A stretch of DNA of 64,000 nucleotides, from contig OZ237737.1 of assembly GCA_965178125.1 (NCBI GenBank), positions 1,054,001-1,118,000 on the forward strand, written 5' to 3'. The position numbers and the translations under genes were made by a program. Shown in pieces: positions 9,901-24,900 of this stretch. The first letter of the stretch is position 1. Each line of letters opens with the position of its first letter. The notes under the pieces were generated by a model, which worked only from the letters and a program-made list of their open reading frames with translations, searched no databases and was not told the origin of the DNA. Origin of the DNA: Bilabrum cf. latius. Lineage: Eukaryota; Bigyra: Bicosoecida; Bigyra; Bicosoecida.

Positions 9901-12900
9901 CAAGATGCTGGGTGAGCTCCTCAATGCCGTGCTCCCCGTGGTCAAGGGCCACCCCGAGGCGCGCGCCAAGATGCCAAAGTCACTCGACAGCATGGACGAG
10001 GCGAGCGCGGCGGGCAAGGAGGAAGCCTCGATGGAAGAAGTCGTCCTGTCCGCCTGCACCCAGCTGAGCCTCAGGCTGCTGCACCTGGTGCGCGCCAACA
10101 TCGAGCGGCTGCAGCAGGCGCACGTCGATCCCTCGGAGGCGGGCATTCGCACCTCCGGGCCGCGCGCATCTCTGCGTTAGCTGAACGAGTGCCTGGGACG
10201 CATCCTGTCTTCCGACAAGGAGTACCCTCCCGTGCTGCAGCGGGCCGCAGTGGAGACCACCCGCGTGGGTCTGGAGGTACTGTATGGCACCGCTGAGCAG
10301 AGGGCAGAGCTGCTGGACAGCCTCATCACGCACCGAAAGAACGGCACGCTCTCGCCAATGCAGGCAGAGCTGCTGCTCCGGTGCCTGGAGCGCTTTTCTA
10401 CGCCCGAGGGTGTTGTGTCGCTTCTCCCGCCCACTCGCGCCGAGATCCGCCTTGCAAAGCGACGGCTCGAGGCGCTTCGTGGATCTGCTGCTGGCGAGGA
10501 GGGCGAGGCCGAGCAGGCTGCTGGCCCCGGCGACGGCGAGAAGCCAGAGGATGCCACTGGCGTGTTGTCACCGCCCCGCAACCAGCGCCGCGCCTCTTCC
10601 GCGGGTGCTGCTCAGGCGAGGCGCGCCGGCGACAAGGTCGGTGCTCTCGTCCGACAGCTGCTCGAGGTGGTGCGTGACGCGACGCTTAAGTCCGTGCGCG
10701 GGTCGGTGGCCGCCCTCGGCGGCGCCAGCACGGCCGGTGCGTCCAGCGACGACTCCGAGGTGGTGCACGACGAGCTGGCCGAGGCCCTGATGGAGCACGG
10801 CTCCAGGCTGCTGGGCGCATTCCAGAGGCACCTGGTGGAGATCGCTCGGTCGGAAGTGAGGGCCTCCGTGGAGGAGGGGCGTGACGCGGCTCGCGCTGCC
10901 GCCAAGAGAGTCGGCAAGGTTGCCGGGGAGTACGGCAGCGGCGTTCGTGCTATCGACGAGGTTAAGGACGAAGCAGAGGCACTCAAGCTAGACATCGCGC
11001 TGGTTGGCGAGTCGTGGGTGTCTCGGTCCAGCCTGGCCAACGCGCCGGCATGCGTTCTCTTGCGCGAGTACGTGCTGCTCGTGGCCTCCACCGCTCAGGA
11101 GGTCGTGGATCTATCCCACGAGACCGCTGCCGACATCCTCAAGCCCGATTCTCCCGCTGGCGCGGAGAAGCTCAAGGGCGGTGCGCTCACTCGCAGGCAC
11201 GCCGTGGCCCGTACCTGTGCCCATTTGCTGCGGCAGAGTCTCCTGGGGCAGCTGCTGCCCGCCCTGTCTCTGTCCCTGTACCAGCTGCGGGCCCAGCCTT
11301 GGCTCGCTGCTAGCGCGGTGCCTGGCCTGGTGCGCGTGGTGAGCGCTCTGGATCGTCTCAACGCCCACCTGCTGCCGGCCACTGTGCAGTCAGAGCGGGT
11401 GCTCAAGGGCCTGAACGACGAGCGTGCAGTGGAGTTTGCGCCCCCCAAGGCACTCCTCGTTGACGCGGACGCGGATGACGACGACAGCGATGACGAGCAG
11501 GAGGAGGAGGTGTTCGAACTTGAGGACGAGGACGAGGAGGACGAGGAGGAGGAAGAATTCGAAGACGAGGACATCGAAGATGGCGATGACGAAGACGACG
11601 AGGAGGCTGCCGCTGCCGCCGCGAAGGAAGCTGCGGCTGACGATCCCGCGGTGCAGACGTCCTCCTGGAGGTACCCTCAGGGCGACCTGCTGTACCGCGG
11701 GTTCGTCACCACCGGTGGAGACCGCCAGGACGTGTGGGTTCGCCTCCACGTGGAGCTTGATGAACGGGCGCTCGAGAGAACTCGCAAGGCCCGACAGCAG
11801 GCCGCAGAGCTCAAGAAGCGCAAGCGGCACGCCAAGGGCGGCGACCCGTGGGCCCGCATGGACGGCAGCAGGCTGCCTCTGTACCGGGTGTCTGGATACG
11901 GTGTGGTGCGCGAGGGGCCCCGACGGGTTGTTCTCCGTGGCTCTGCCACCGCTGCTGGGCGCGTCGCAGCCAAGCTGGAGTTCCTGCCGCTCCCCACTGA
12001 CGAACAGACGGGCGAGCGCCCGCCGCCGCCCGTCCTGCTGCTGGTCAGCGAGGCTGGCGAGTACGGCGAGGGCATCCGCGGCGCGTGCCTTCGCGCCGCA
12101 GACAGCGCCAAGCACGGCGACACGGACGCGAAGAAGGCGGCAGCGGCCGCCGCGGTGCCTTTCAAGGCTCGCGTGCCCAAGGTGCGCTGCAGCCCGGTGC
12201 CCAGCAACTCGTTGTTCAAGCGCGCGGAGGCAGACGCAGCGCTCGGCTTCTCCTTCTGGTTGGCAGAGCAGGACCAGACGCCAGGTTCAATCTCTGCTAT
12301 TCGCCGCGCGCAGGGATCGCTGAGCGCGACGGACGAGTCCCTGTAGAAGAAGGCCCTCGTCGGCGCAATCAACGAGGCTGTGCGCAACCATTCCGATCAG
12401 TCGGAGGGCGGTAACGACCTGCACGGGGCACTCTCTGGCTCAACACGCCACGACGTGCGCGATCCGATCCTGATCGTGGAGAGGATGCTGGTGGTTGCAG
12501 CGGCATCGGCCGCTCAGGAACTCGTGCGCGGCCCCCGCGTATCATACGAGGAGGAGCAGCTTCAGACCCTGCTAGGTTCGGCCATCGTCGCTGGTGGACT
12601 GCACCAGCGGTTCCTCCGCGGTGCCGAGGGTGACATCGCCACCGCCATCGCGAAGCCGGACGCAGACCTCGAGTAGGCTGCCTCTGTGATCGGAAGCAAG
12701 GCGCTGACTCCTTCGAGGGGGATCGGTCTGCCCCTGGAGTGGGTGGCAGCATACGATTCCGCTGTGGCCGGCAGGCAGCCGACTGCGGACGAGGTCCTGG
12801 ACGCCGAGTCCCAGTCTATGCCAGCGAGCCGCGGCGAACTGGAAGAAGACCGCTTCGCGTGGCGCATCTGCAAGGCGAAAGGCAAGGACAAGGATGCCAC

Positions 12901-15900
12901 TGGAAACAAGATCGTTGCCTGGCTCAATGAGCTGTACCCGGAGGACGCGCTGAACAGGAAGAGGAACCAGTACTCGCGCGTGACCATCCCAACGCTGCTT
13001 GCGGGCGCAAAGCACGCCGGCGGCACGGCTATGGGCGAGCTACGAGCTGCTGCCCAGGCATTTGACTCCGATTCCGGCCTGACAGCGGAGCAGTATGCCG
13101 AGAAGAACAAGGCAGGTGCCGACCTGGAGGTCGTCTGGAAGCAGTGCCAGCGCTTGCGCACGTTCCTGAGACAAGAGGGCATGCGCCTAAAGCAGAAGAA
13201 GCTGTCGGAAGGCGACCACGGCGCCGTAGCCGCTGCTGATGACGGGAAGGAAGGTGGGTCCAGCGGAGGCTCGGGATCCGGTGCTGCCGGCGGTGGCGGC
13301 GGAAGCGACGACCCGATCGACGACGAGAACGAAGATCCGGAAGCCGCAGCAGCCGAGGCGGCTGGTTTTATCCGTGAGAGACGGTTCCAGCCAGTTGAGA
13401 TTGGGGACATGAAGGAGCTCAGCAAGCAGGCCCGTCAGCTGGCGCTGCTCATGATGCAGCTGCGGCCCGCTCGCGTGCCCGCAGCTACAGATGAGGAGGC
13501 TGGCGGGCCCGCTGGCGAGGACGACCTCTCAATGGCACCTCCCAGTATGGCTAGGCAGGCCTCTGCAGTACAGGACTCGATGGGTCTTGATCAGCTCCGT
13601 GCTAAGTGGTCCGAAGTTCTGCCCGTGCACGTGCTGCAGCCCCTGATGCGCCGGTGGCAGGCGGGGGGTGAGGGCAAGACAGATGATGACGACATGGCCG
13701 GCGAAGGACTCGAGGGCGTGCTAGCCCGTCAGGCCTCGTGGCAGCGCCGCGCCTCGGCCGGTCTAGAGGACGGCGCTGACGACGAAATGGGCATGGTGGG
13801 ACGCGGTGCAAGCCACGAGCTGGCGCTTCGGGGGTCCTCGGACGCCGGCGCCATAGGTCTGGTGACCGTGAAGTCTCCCGCAGAGGCAGCGGCAGCCGCC
13901 GTGGTCGATATGGTGGTGCAGGTCCACTGCTACCCCGCACCCATGCTTCGCCGCCTGCTCTTCTGGCGCCTGGAGCGCGCACGCTCGCGCGTGTTTGGAC
14001 TGCGCGCCCTCGGTGAGCTGCTCGACTCTCTGGCGCTTGCATCTGCGCAATGCGACGCCCTGCGATCTGTTCGCGCCGGGCTCAGCGGAGACACGGAGCG
14101 CAAGCAGGCGGAGCGCGTGGCCACTGAGGGTGGCGGCAAGGGGCAGGGAAGGGACCATGCCGCCATTCTAGAGGCGGTACGAGAGGCGATCTCCAGCCCC
14201 ACCGCCGAGGGCGACCTGCAGACTGATATCCGTCGGGCAGTGAGCACCCTTGGTTACGCAGTCGGAAACCCGGCCTACGTGCCGTCTTTCATGACAACCG
14301 TGTTCCCCGACGGCGAAGAGTTCGAGGTGTCCGAAGACGATGGCGCCAGCGAGCAGTCGGACCTGTTTGGTTCGAGCACGGCAACGACGTACAACCGCTG
14401 CCGCCGGCAGATTGTCGAGGCTTGGGACAAACACGGCGTCAAGAAGTCGGCCGGCGAAGAGGAGGATGACAGCAGCGTGGACTAGGGGCCTTGGGGCACC
14501 CGCCACCACTACCTGCAATTCCTGAGCGGGTGCAGCACCAGAGTCCTCGACTCGGTCCAGAGGGCGCACCTTCACCTCATGCAGCGCGTGGGCGACATCA
14601 TGAGCGAGGCGAGCGCGCTTGGCGACGTCGAGCGAGCGGCCCTGGCTTCATGGTCGTGGGCAACTGACATGGAAGCGAGGGACCACGAGTTCCTCGTTAG
14701 GGTGAACCTCCTGCCCGCGCTGAGGCGAGTGGAGGAGGGCGCATCCATTTCAGGCCTTGCGGCCACACTGGCAAAGAGGACTGACGAGGCCGCTGCGGCT
14801 CTAGCGGCAGAGACCCGAGATGCGTCTGAGTTGCGTGATATCGCCAGGGGCTCCTCTGGGGCGGTGCGTGGGGCTGCTGCTGTGGCTCGTGCTCTCGGCA
14901 CCGCTGCCGGGGGCGCAACCTCTGCTGCAGTCGCAGGAGTCGGCTCGTCTTCAGCCATTGCAGCGGCCGGCTCCGAGGCACAGTCGAAGGCGGACATGGT
15001 TGGTGCCGCAGGCTCCGACTGGAGGCCTTGGCGCCTCGATCTGTTGCGGAAGGGACTGATGGCAGGCACGCTCACGAAGCGTTCCGTGGTGTCGCACATG
15101 CAGCGCGCCCCCGATGCATGGGTCAAGCGGGGCACGGCCGCTTTCGCCACTCCGGAGGAAGAAGTGGCGGCGCGGGGTGCCTGCCGGAGCTGGCTCGCGT
15201 CGAGAGGCCTCGACGGCGACCCTGCCGAGGCGGCGGCACGTTTCAGTGCCCCTGATCTTATCAAGGCGTATGCTCAGTTCGGCCCATCGGGTGCTCGCAC
15301 GCTCGATCTGCTTAAGGACGAGAGCAAGGTGTCTGACTAGGGCGGCTCGGACGGTGCCGCTGAAGGTAACAAGGCCAATTTGGGCAGGGAAGAGTCCCTT
15401 GTGCCTGTGGGACCTGGGTCTGGCGGTTTCAAGAACTGCCGCGTCAATTGGAACAAGCGCACGTCCGGGTCAGCCGAGGACCCGCTCGTAGTGGACATTC
15501 AGGCAAAGGGCCCGGCTGCCAAGGCCAAGCCCACCGTGGGCGAGGCCCCCCTCAAGACAGGCACGTCGCCCGTGTGGTGCGATCAGCCGCGATCGCAGAT
15601 CAAATCCCTACCTGAATCGTGGTAGGGACGCGCCTCAGGCAGCATCTCCATGGTGCGCCCTGCGGCTGCAAACCGCGTAGCTAGGATCAACGGGTCCCTT
15701 ACCTTCTCGCTTTCTAGGCCTGCTAGGCTGTACGTCGGCTTCAAGTCGGGAAACAACACGATCTCGGGGCAGGACTGGCTGAAGTCTTATTTCGACAAGA
15801 CGGCCTTGACGCTGTCTGTGGGGCCGGAGAGCGGCAGCGATTTTGCCCTGGAGATCTGGGCCTCTCACCACGTCTACGTGCCCGTCCGCGGTGCTTCCGA

Positions 15901-18900
15901 CACGGCCGACTTCGCCCACGTTTCGCTCGGGGGTGCAAGCATGCCGGAGAGCTCCAACCCCAACGATGGGGGTTACGTGGTGTTCGTGGAAGAACTTTCC
16001 TTCGAGGCGCTGTCACTGCGAGAGGAGGCCACGGACCCCACCGGCTCTGCGGCCGGTGGCGGTGCTGATGCGGCCCGCAAGGCCGCGCTGGCCACACTCC
16101 GGAGGGTTGCACCGCCCCATCCCCCTGCTGGGTTCGTCCGACGGGTTGCGTCTTCGCTGTACCAGGTGATCTTCGCTGCCAGCGCTGCCTCTATGCAGAT
16201 GGGCGTGTCTTTCGCCGATCTTGCGGCGGCGGCCACTGGCACGGCCGAGGAGGCCGAAGTGCTCAGGTCTGCCGCGAGCAGCGAGGCAGGTGGCGGTGCG
16301 GGAGAGCTCGACATGTCGATGGACCTGACTCCGGAGCGATCCGCTAGCAAGCAGTCGTCAGCTGCCTCCGGGGCGTCTGGTGCTGCGGGATCCAAGGCTG
16401 CCATCGGGCAGCGCGACACAAGCGGGTCGGCGATGATCCGTCGTGGCCTTGCCCCTGGAGTGGGACGCGTCCCCTTGCGGGCCACCGCCCGCTTCACGCT
16501 CGAGCTGCTCAAGGTTGCCTTTGCTCTGGTCAGAGAGCAGCTGGAGATGTCGGCTGCCGCGATGACTGGCTCCAGCGGTGACGGCGCTGGGGGTGACTCT
16601 GACGACCCAGCAGACGATGGGCCGGCGGAAGAAGACGATGACGAGGGCGGATTGCCCGGTGCGCGGGAGCTCGAGACGGTCGAGGCTGAGTCATCTGCCT
16701 TCCGTCAGCTGCAGGTGCTGTCGGCTCTGGCCGCCACCGAGGCCGGCAAGACTTACATGGCCGCACCGGCGTACGTCGAGACGCTGCTGGCACTCTTCAA
16801 GGCAGGCTCTCCTCGCGTGCGCCGTCTCGTGATCGGCCTCTTCACATGCATCGCCAGTCGCGTGTCACCAGATGACGTCGAGTCTGTGATCGGCTCCGTG
16901 TTCTCCACGGAGCTCGTGGACACTTGGCGCCGCGTCCACTCCGGTGAAGGAGGGCAGGGGCTTGGCATCGGTAGCGCGTTTGCTGGCATGCTCATGCACA
17001 TCGCATCGCGACCCACGTGCCTCGCCGCTGGTCTGCCAACTTTGGACGACCCTTCGATCGCATTCTCTGATCCCGCTGCCGAGGACGGGCAGCGTGCAAG
17101 CGAAGGCTTCGCGCTTGCAGCCGGATTCGGGCATGGCGAGCTGATTCAGGGCCTCTCCGCTGATGCTGTCGGCCTGCTGCGCTCGCTCGCTCGGACTAAG
17201 TCGTGGGCTCGGGCCGTTTGCTCACCAATGGCCGAGGGACTCAGGGTGGCCTCAGATGCGGTGAGAAGAAACGTTCTACCTCTACAGAGCGGGGCGGCGG
17301 CTGCTGGAGGAGTGCTCCGCGCTGTGGCCAGCACTCCGGAGGGGATGAATGCTGAGGAAGCTGCTAGGGCCATCGGCACCATGCTGGTGCTGGGAGACGG
17401 CGACGAGTGCCTGCGCGTTGGGTCCACGGTCCGCGTGGGCCCATAGGGCATGCTTGCCAGGCTCATCGACCTGCCCGCCGGCAAGCTGGATGCTCGCGTG
17501 GTATATGGCACGGACGTCACCGCCACGCCCCAGCCCACGGACCCGCGCTAGCTCATGCCTGCCCCGCGGCACGAGGCTCCTGTAAGGGCTGTCGGTGACC
17601 CTGCCGAGCTCGTAGCTGCCGCTTATGACCTGGCCATCGTGGCCACTGAGGCCGACGAGGGCATCCGCGTTGTCCTGTCGAGGTCCAAAGGGGCCAAGCT
17701 TGAGCTTCCGCTTTGGCGCCGTCGCTTCCAGTCTTCTGGCCTGGCTGTGCTGCTGGCCGCTCTGCAGACGGTGCGAGGAGCTCGGGCTGCCCTCAGCCAG
17801 GAGGGCCTCGTTGATGCGCTGTACCGTCTGGCGCTGTCACCGCTAGCAGCAGACAGGGGCCGCTCCGGAGTGGCTAGTGCCGCGTTCAGCGGCTTCCAGC
17901 ACTCGCACGCGCTCGCAGACAGGTACATGGTGGTAGAGGCCCGCCTGGCGGAGATGCGGCAAGGCCTTATTGCCGACAGCGCCGCTGTCAGACGCACCGA
18001 GGCAGCGGCCCAGCAGCTCGCTGGCGCTGCGGCTGGTGACACGACCGGCCCGATCGACGCAGCCGACTCGAATGACGGCCGGTCCACCCCAACGGGGGCT
18101 GCTGACGAGGACAGCGGGAGCCAGTCACCCGCAAGCGGCACCTTGCAAATGGTGTCTCGCAAGAGGGTGGAGCTTTAGGCGGCAATCGGCGTGGCAGACG
18201 AGGCCGGAACCCAGGCGACAATCGCGGCTCACGCGATTTGGATGCAGATGCAGGGCGCCAGTGCGATGACGTTGCCACCCAAGTCTATGTCGGTCCGTAT
18301 TGCCAAGCGCCTTGCTGCCCTCTATCCGGTGAAGACTCCCATCGGCAACCTTCGCGGCCAGTGGGCGCTGGAGGCCGAGCAGGCCGCGGAGGAGCTTGGG
18401 CTTGCGATTGACGAGCCGGCGGAGGCTATCAGCGGCGCTGCTGGTGCTGGAGGCGCGGCAGTCGCCTAGGCTACTGATGGCTACAAGCAGGTGGGCTGTG
18501 CCGCCCAGTTTGAAATCGAGTTCGACACGGTGAATGACCTGTCCAACTCGAGGTTTTCTGACGAAGAAGCCCGCAAGGACCTGGAGGAGCTCCTGGAGGA
18601 CCGCGGGGTGCAGCTTCCCAAGGACATGCAGATGGACGAGGGTGCCTCAAAGTCTGAGGCCATTCTGCCCGTGCAGGGACACCTCACGTACCACCCGAGG
18701 CGCTTGGTGGACGAAGATGCTGCGGGCGACGGAGAATCGTAGTGGATCCTGCATCTGCTCGGCGCGCACCGGCGCATGAAGGACGGCAGGCACCGGGTGT
18801 TTATGTTTGTCGAAGACATCAAGTGCTACGGCAGGCTGTCCTTCCCCACCGTGTGGAAGGGGGAGCGACCCAAGGGCACCAAGAGCGACCGCGCCGAGAC

Positions 18901-21900
18901 GTGGCGAGGCCAAAAGCCTGGAGAAGGATTTAGCGAGTCGTCGCAGCCAGAGCCGGGTGTCAACGAGATCGTGTACATCGAGCTCGACAAGAGCGGCGGG
19001 ATTGGCACGTTCGTGCACACTCGCTGGAACGGCGTGAAGCTGTCCAGCAAGTCCTCAAAGAAGGGCAAGAAGGGGAAGAGAGGCAAGAAGGGGAAGGACA
19101 GGTCGGGCAGCGATGAGGCAGAGGACGTGGACCGGAGCATGGACGCAAGCGCAGCAGAGGACGTTGTGCCTGCAGCTCTCGGAGGTGCTGTCGCCGCAGC
19201 TGGTGGAGCAGCCGCCGACACATCTGAAGGAGGGGATAGTGGAGACATTTCTGAGCTCGGTGCTACGACTGCTGCTGGCTCACCTGGTCCCGAGGAGGAA
19301 GGTGGCGCAGCCGGGACAGCTGCATCTGGTGCATCTGCAGCCGACGACGAAGTGCCGGCGATAGTGCGCGACATTCCGTCCCTGCCAATCGAGCTGGAGC
19401 TTCGACCATCGCCCTTCGTCAACTCCTCGTCTGACGCCGCACCTCTCGAGGCAGTCACTGCCGCCGCGGCGAAATCTTCATTGCTCTCGACGTCCAGCAG
19501 CCGCGGCGGGTTGAGCGCGGCGGAGCGCCGTGTCGCACAGGAGTACGGCCTGAGCAGTGGCAATGCAGCGGATGATGAAGAAGATGGTTCCAGCGGGCAG
19601 GCAGACGGCATCGCCTATCAGTGGAACACGGGTGCGCGGGGCTACACCCTCGGGCAGCTCTCCCAGGTCGGCCAGGAAGGCAGTGCCGACCAGGGGGCGT
19701 GGCAGGGAGTCAGGCGAGCCACGTTCAAATTCGTGCAGCGAGATCGGTACTCGAACCAGATCAACGTCGGCCTGAGTCGGAAGTCCAGGCCCAACAACCA
19801 GCGATATCTGGGTCAGGATAGCGACAGCTGGGCGCTGTAGACCGATGGGCAGTTCATACACAAGAGCTAGTACCGCATGCTGTTCTCGTCCATGGCTGGG
19901 TACGGTCGTGGATTCAAGACTGGCGATGAGGTCACCTTCACCCACGGTCCATCTGGCTAGATCACGGTGCAGGTGAACGACGACCCGCCGGTTACCGCGC
20001 CGTTTACGGTTGCAGAGCCGCTCTTCCCAGCCGTCTCACTTGGCGACAACATGCAGCAGGTGGAGATTGACTGCGACCCGCCGTTCAGCTTCGACCAGAC
20101 GGTATTGGCAGACAGGAGCAGGGATTCAAAGGCACCGATCCACCGGTCGATCCAACTCGTCGGTGACAATGACAAGCTGATCAAGTGCAGGGACTACTCC
20201 ACTGGAGCCACAGCCATCGCAACCGTCAAGGGGGTGTCCGTGGACGCGCCGCCGGAGCTCGCCCCTTTCGTTCGCCTGTACTTCGCGGGCAGGCCTCCAT
20301 CGACAGTGCGCAAGGCGATGGAGAAGCTTGGCTTCAGCTCGAAGGAGGTGGTGCAGCTGTTGGAAAGGTGCGAAGGGCAGATGCTCAAGGACTTCCACAA
20401 GTCGCTTGGGCATGGTAGCAACGAAGATGACGAGGAGGAGGAAGAGGCGGTCGCTGCGGCAGAGGGCGGTGCTGCTTCTGGTGCCGGGGCAGACTCTGCT
20501 GGCGCGGCCCCTGGCCTCGGCTCCGACGCCATCAAGGTGGCCACGCTCCTGGACTAGCAGGAGAAGGCGCAGGGTAAGGCTGTCATCGGCTTGTCGGCGG
20601 CTGATCGCACTGTGAGTAGCGTACAGTACGTCGGAGAGGATGTCGTGCTCCTCCATGCCATCGAGTTGCCCAAGGTCGAGCGTCAGAGGCGAACCAAGCG
20701 ACGCGACAAGTCCGGCAAGAGGCAGATCAAGACGGTCGTTGTAGATGATCCTGCCAAAGGAGCCCGCGCCTCTAGAACGCTCCGTCTGGACGCCCGCTTC
20801 TCTTAGTTCTGTGCGAGGGTGGCACTCTCAGACGCAACCATGGGTTCAAGCCGATTGGCCCGCGGTGTGGTCTTCGAGGCGATTGGAGATGGAACGCTGC
20901 TGTGGAAGAGCAAGGTCATCCACGAGGCCAGGGAGATCGACCAGGTGCGTCTGTCTGTCTTCTCGGTGGAGCAGCTGTAGCTGTGTGTGCGCGCTGCCTC
21001 GAAGTCTGAGTGCGATCAGGAGATGAGCAACGCGCTGGAGCAGTCGGAGGGAGCTCTTCCCGACAAGGATGCAGAAGGACTCAAGGACGGAGACGGTATC
21101 GACTAGCTGCCCATCCCATCGGCTGGATGCCTGTGGTTCTCGGCGCAGGTCAGCGGAAAGGGTGCATCCAGGCTGCCGGTAGGAACGCCTCTCGCAATCC
21201 TGAGCCCTAGGCTGCTTGAGGGCGAGACCGCTCCACTGCCGCCAAGCATGCGCGGTGGAGAGGAGGACGAATCTGACGATAAGTCCAAGAAGGACAAGAA
21301 GAAGAAGAAAGATGAAGAAGAAGGCACCAAGACCCGCGGTGGAATCCTCACCGCTGCCCCAGGACGGCACCACCCCTGGTGCAACTACGCAGCCGGGCTG
21401 AGGGCCCTACCAATCGTAACCTATGCCCCGCAGGAGGACCAATCCGGCTCTTCAGGCCCGTCCTCGGGCGCCGGTGGCGAGAGCAAGGTGGATGAGGGGG
21501 ATGAGGCCGCCGTTGTCGGAGACGCTGGTGCCACGCACTCCGGCGAGGAGGGCGGCTCTGATGACGGGGAGCAGTCAGGTGCAAGCGGTGGCACACTGAG
21601 GGTCAATTATCTCGACCCCGCGACCGGCCTCGTGGTTCCCCGGGACGTCCCGGTCCGCGTGCTTTCCAGCATTTCGACGCTGTTCGGCAGGAAGCTTGAG
21701 GATGACGAGTCGCAGAGGGAAGCCGCTGCTGGCAGTTGCGGCCAGCTGGCCGTCCTCTCTGCTCGGCACTGCCTGCAGGCCGTGGTGGATTCTGTTTCAA
21801 AGGCAGCCGAGCAGGCGAGAGCAGTTGCTGCTGCCGCTGCGCAGGCAAGTTCCGACGGGCCGCCCTCGATGCTGCCGCCTCCTTCGCTGCTGCGTCAGGC

Positions 21901-24900
21901 GACCGCTTCCGATGCCAGGGTGGAGGTGAGTGAGGAGGCAGCCGTTGGGATGGCAGGAGGGCCGGAGCGCCTCCTCAGCCTGCTGAAGCTGGCGGCTGCC
22001 AATGACCAGTCCTTCCGCGAGCAGGCCGCTCACGAGGATGAAGAGGAGGGAACAGGGCAGTCAGGGGGACAGGGCGCGGCTGTCAGCAAGCCCGGACGGT
22101 CGGGCTCTGGCGCCCTCCAGTCACTGCGGCTCTCCTTAAGCCGCTTGCTCGGTGCAGAGCAGCGGGCCAGGCGCAGTCCCTCATCTGGAGCCGGTGGGGA
22201 TGACGATTTGGCGCTTCAGAGTGGCATGGACAAGGATGCCACGCCGCTACTCCACGCACTCGTCATGGAGACTACGAACACCTTCGCGGCGTGCGCGAGG
22301 CCTCCGCCTCCTATCACCGAGGAGTCCCTGCACCCTCACCCGACCGGAGTTGAGTACGGTGGCGTCGTCGAGATCGGTTCTGCGGGCGCTCTCAAGCTGA
22401 CGATCAACCCGAGCACCGAGTTGCAGCAGGGCGCTTCGCTGACGTTCTATGCCAGGGCCTCGAGAAGTGCGGCGTCTGCCATCGCTGTGATCCGCGCGGA
22501 GCCCGTCGACCTCAAGGCTCGGAAGAAGGCCAACAAGAAGAAGGGTGGCAAGAAGAAGATCGACCTCTTTGCCAAGGGCGATGATGACGACGAGGACGCC
22601 GACGTCAAGGTACGGGAGGCGAAGCTGTACCCCACGGCGCAGTACCTGGACCACGCGAGCTGGCTGCATGGCACCAAGGTCGTCACCGAGCGCGAGGTCA
22701 AGTCGGGCATGGAATTGTACAAGGCTGCCTTGAAGATCCCCGGCAACCGCGTCTGGTGGTCATTCCGCGCCCCTGCTGCAGACTCGGACGAGACTGCCTC
22801 CTACCTGTTGTCCAAGAGCAAGGGCAAGAAGGGGAAGAAGATGAAGGGCAAGGCGGAAGCATTGGCCAGGAAACAGAAGAAGGAGCAGGTTGCTGGTGCG
22901 AGCAAGACGGCGCCCATCGCGCTCGTGCCCGAGGCCGTGGGCGTGGGTGCCATCGATGACGCTGTCCTGCTCAGCGCTGGCCTCGAGGAGGACGACGGGC
23001 CAGCACCCGTCACGGATCCCGCCGCGGCTAGCAAGAGCGAGCTGTCTGACATGCCGTGGGGATTCAAATTCCTCGCCGAGCCAGAGACGGGGGAGTGGCG
23101 CAGGGAGGAGCAGGTCAGCTCCGCGCCGTCGCTTGCCTGGGCCTGCTGGCTACTTGACTTTTTGCTCAAGGATGCGACGTCCTTGCCGCGCGGGGCAGTG
23201 CACGATGGCCGCACGCTGGAAGCGCTTGTCCGCTGCTTGCGTCGCATTGGGTCGCCTGCAGGCACCCAGCAGCGCGTAATCACCCTGCTGTCCCTGCTGC
23301 TGAACGCGCCCCAGATGTTCAGCACCACTCCTGATCTTGACGCTCTTGCCGGCGTGGAGAAGCGCGTCATGTCCGCGGCGCAATCGCGCATCGGAAATGG
23401 CAAGTCGAGCAGCGGCGTTTCGCCGTTCCAGTCGGCTGTCCTGCCGCAGCACTTGCTGCGCCTCGTCGAGATGATCGTGACGCGGCGATCCGCGATTCAG
23501 GCCTTCGAGTCGGCCCGTAGGGCACGCAAGGTCACCGATGCCTGCGCCGGTCGCGGCCTCGGCGTGTTCGTTGAAGTCCCCTCACTTCGCCAGAGGCTTG
23601 AGGGCGAAGATAGCGCTGGCATCGGCGGCAGCTCCTTCAGTCCTGGATTGGTCGGGGCTGGAAAGACGGCAGAGGAGCAGTATCCAGGCAGCATCATGTC
23701 CAAGGCGAAGGAGTGCGGCGGGCTGGGCCTAGGGGTGAAGCCATCCGAGGATGCGTTCGCTGCTGGCGGTGGTGCCGACGCCGTGCGCGGGGACCTGGTG
23801 CTTGCCGCCACCAAATCTGCCATTGACAGCCTTGGGATCCTGGGGACGGAGCCTGAGGGTTCCGATGCAGAACTGGAGGGCCCGGCTGCCGCGTGGGGTC
23901 ACATTGGCGAGAACGAAGCGTCAGAGTGGGCTGTTGCATGGGGCCGTGCAACGTAGGGTCCTATGATCAACGAGGAGAGCTTGCCGGCACCGGCCGACAC
24001 GCCCACTGCCGTGGACATCGAGCACGCAGTGTCAGCGTCTTTCGATGAAGAAGACCCTACGGACGTGGTTGAGCAGCTGCAGGCACTGATAAGCGTTGCG
24101 ATTGTTGCTAGAGGATACGCGTTCAAGGCCGGCATCCCTCTCAGCGCGTTCCCGTCGTTTTCTGACCCGAGCTTGGTGGTCGATCTCTACGATTTCATGG
24201 TCGGATTCAGCGTCCTTCGAGGCAGCGACGGCTCTGATGCTATCGTGGACAACTGCTACAGCGAGATGGAGGCACTGTCCATGTGGCACGCTATCAAGAG
24301 CACCGATATGGCCGATGAGGTCCGCGAAGAGATCATCAACGACCTGGTCGAGAACCAAGGGATTGAAGGTGGGGCCGAGGGCCTGGCTGACTGGGACGTG
24401 GAGGCACTGTGCGACCGGATGAACACTGTCATTGAGACGTACGCGGAGAAGCTGCCTGACATAAACATCTAGAAGCCATGGTTCTCGCACGCGGCCAAGA
24501 TTGCCAAGGCCAAGGCAAAGGGAGCCAGTGCCACGCAGGACGGTTCGGCAGCCGGGAAGGAAGGTCTCGACGGCTACGGGGATACCGCCACTGTCGAGGT
24601 CACGAGGCCCATTGCGGCTGCTGGCACGTATGAGGCAATGGCTCTGCACCTCGCTTCCAAGTCAGCGCAAGAGGCTGCGACGAAGCGCAAAGAGGTCAAG
24701 AAGGCGCAGGCGAAGCGCCTGCCGAGCGCTGGCGACGAGTCGGTGTCTGGCGGTCTCTCAGAGATCTTGTCGGTGGAGGACGGCGAGCTCGCGGCGCGGC
24801 TCATCGTGCGTACGGTGGAGGAAATCAATGCTCTGAACGATGCGGTTTCGCAAGACGACGCACCTGGATACGGGGCTGGTCCTCTGAACGGCGCAGCAGT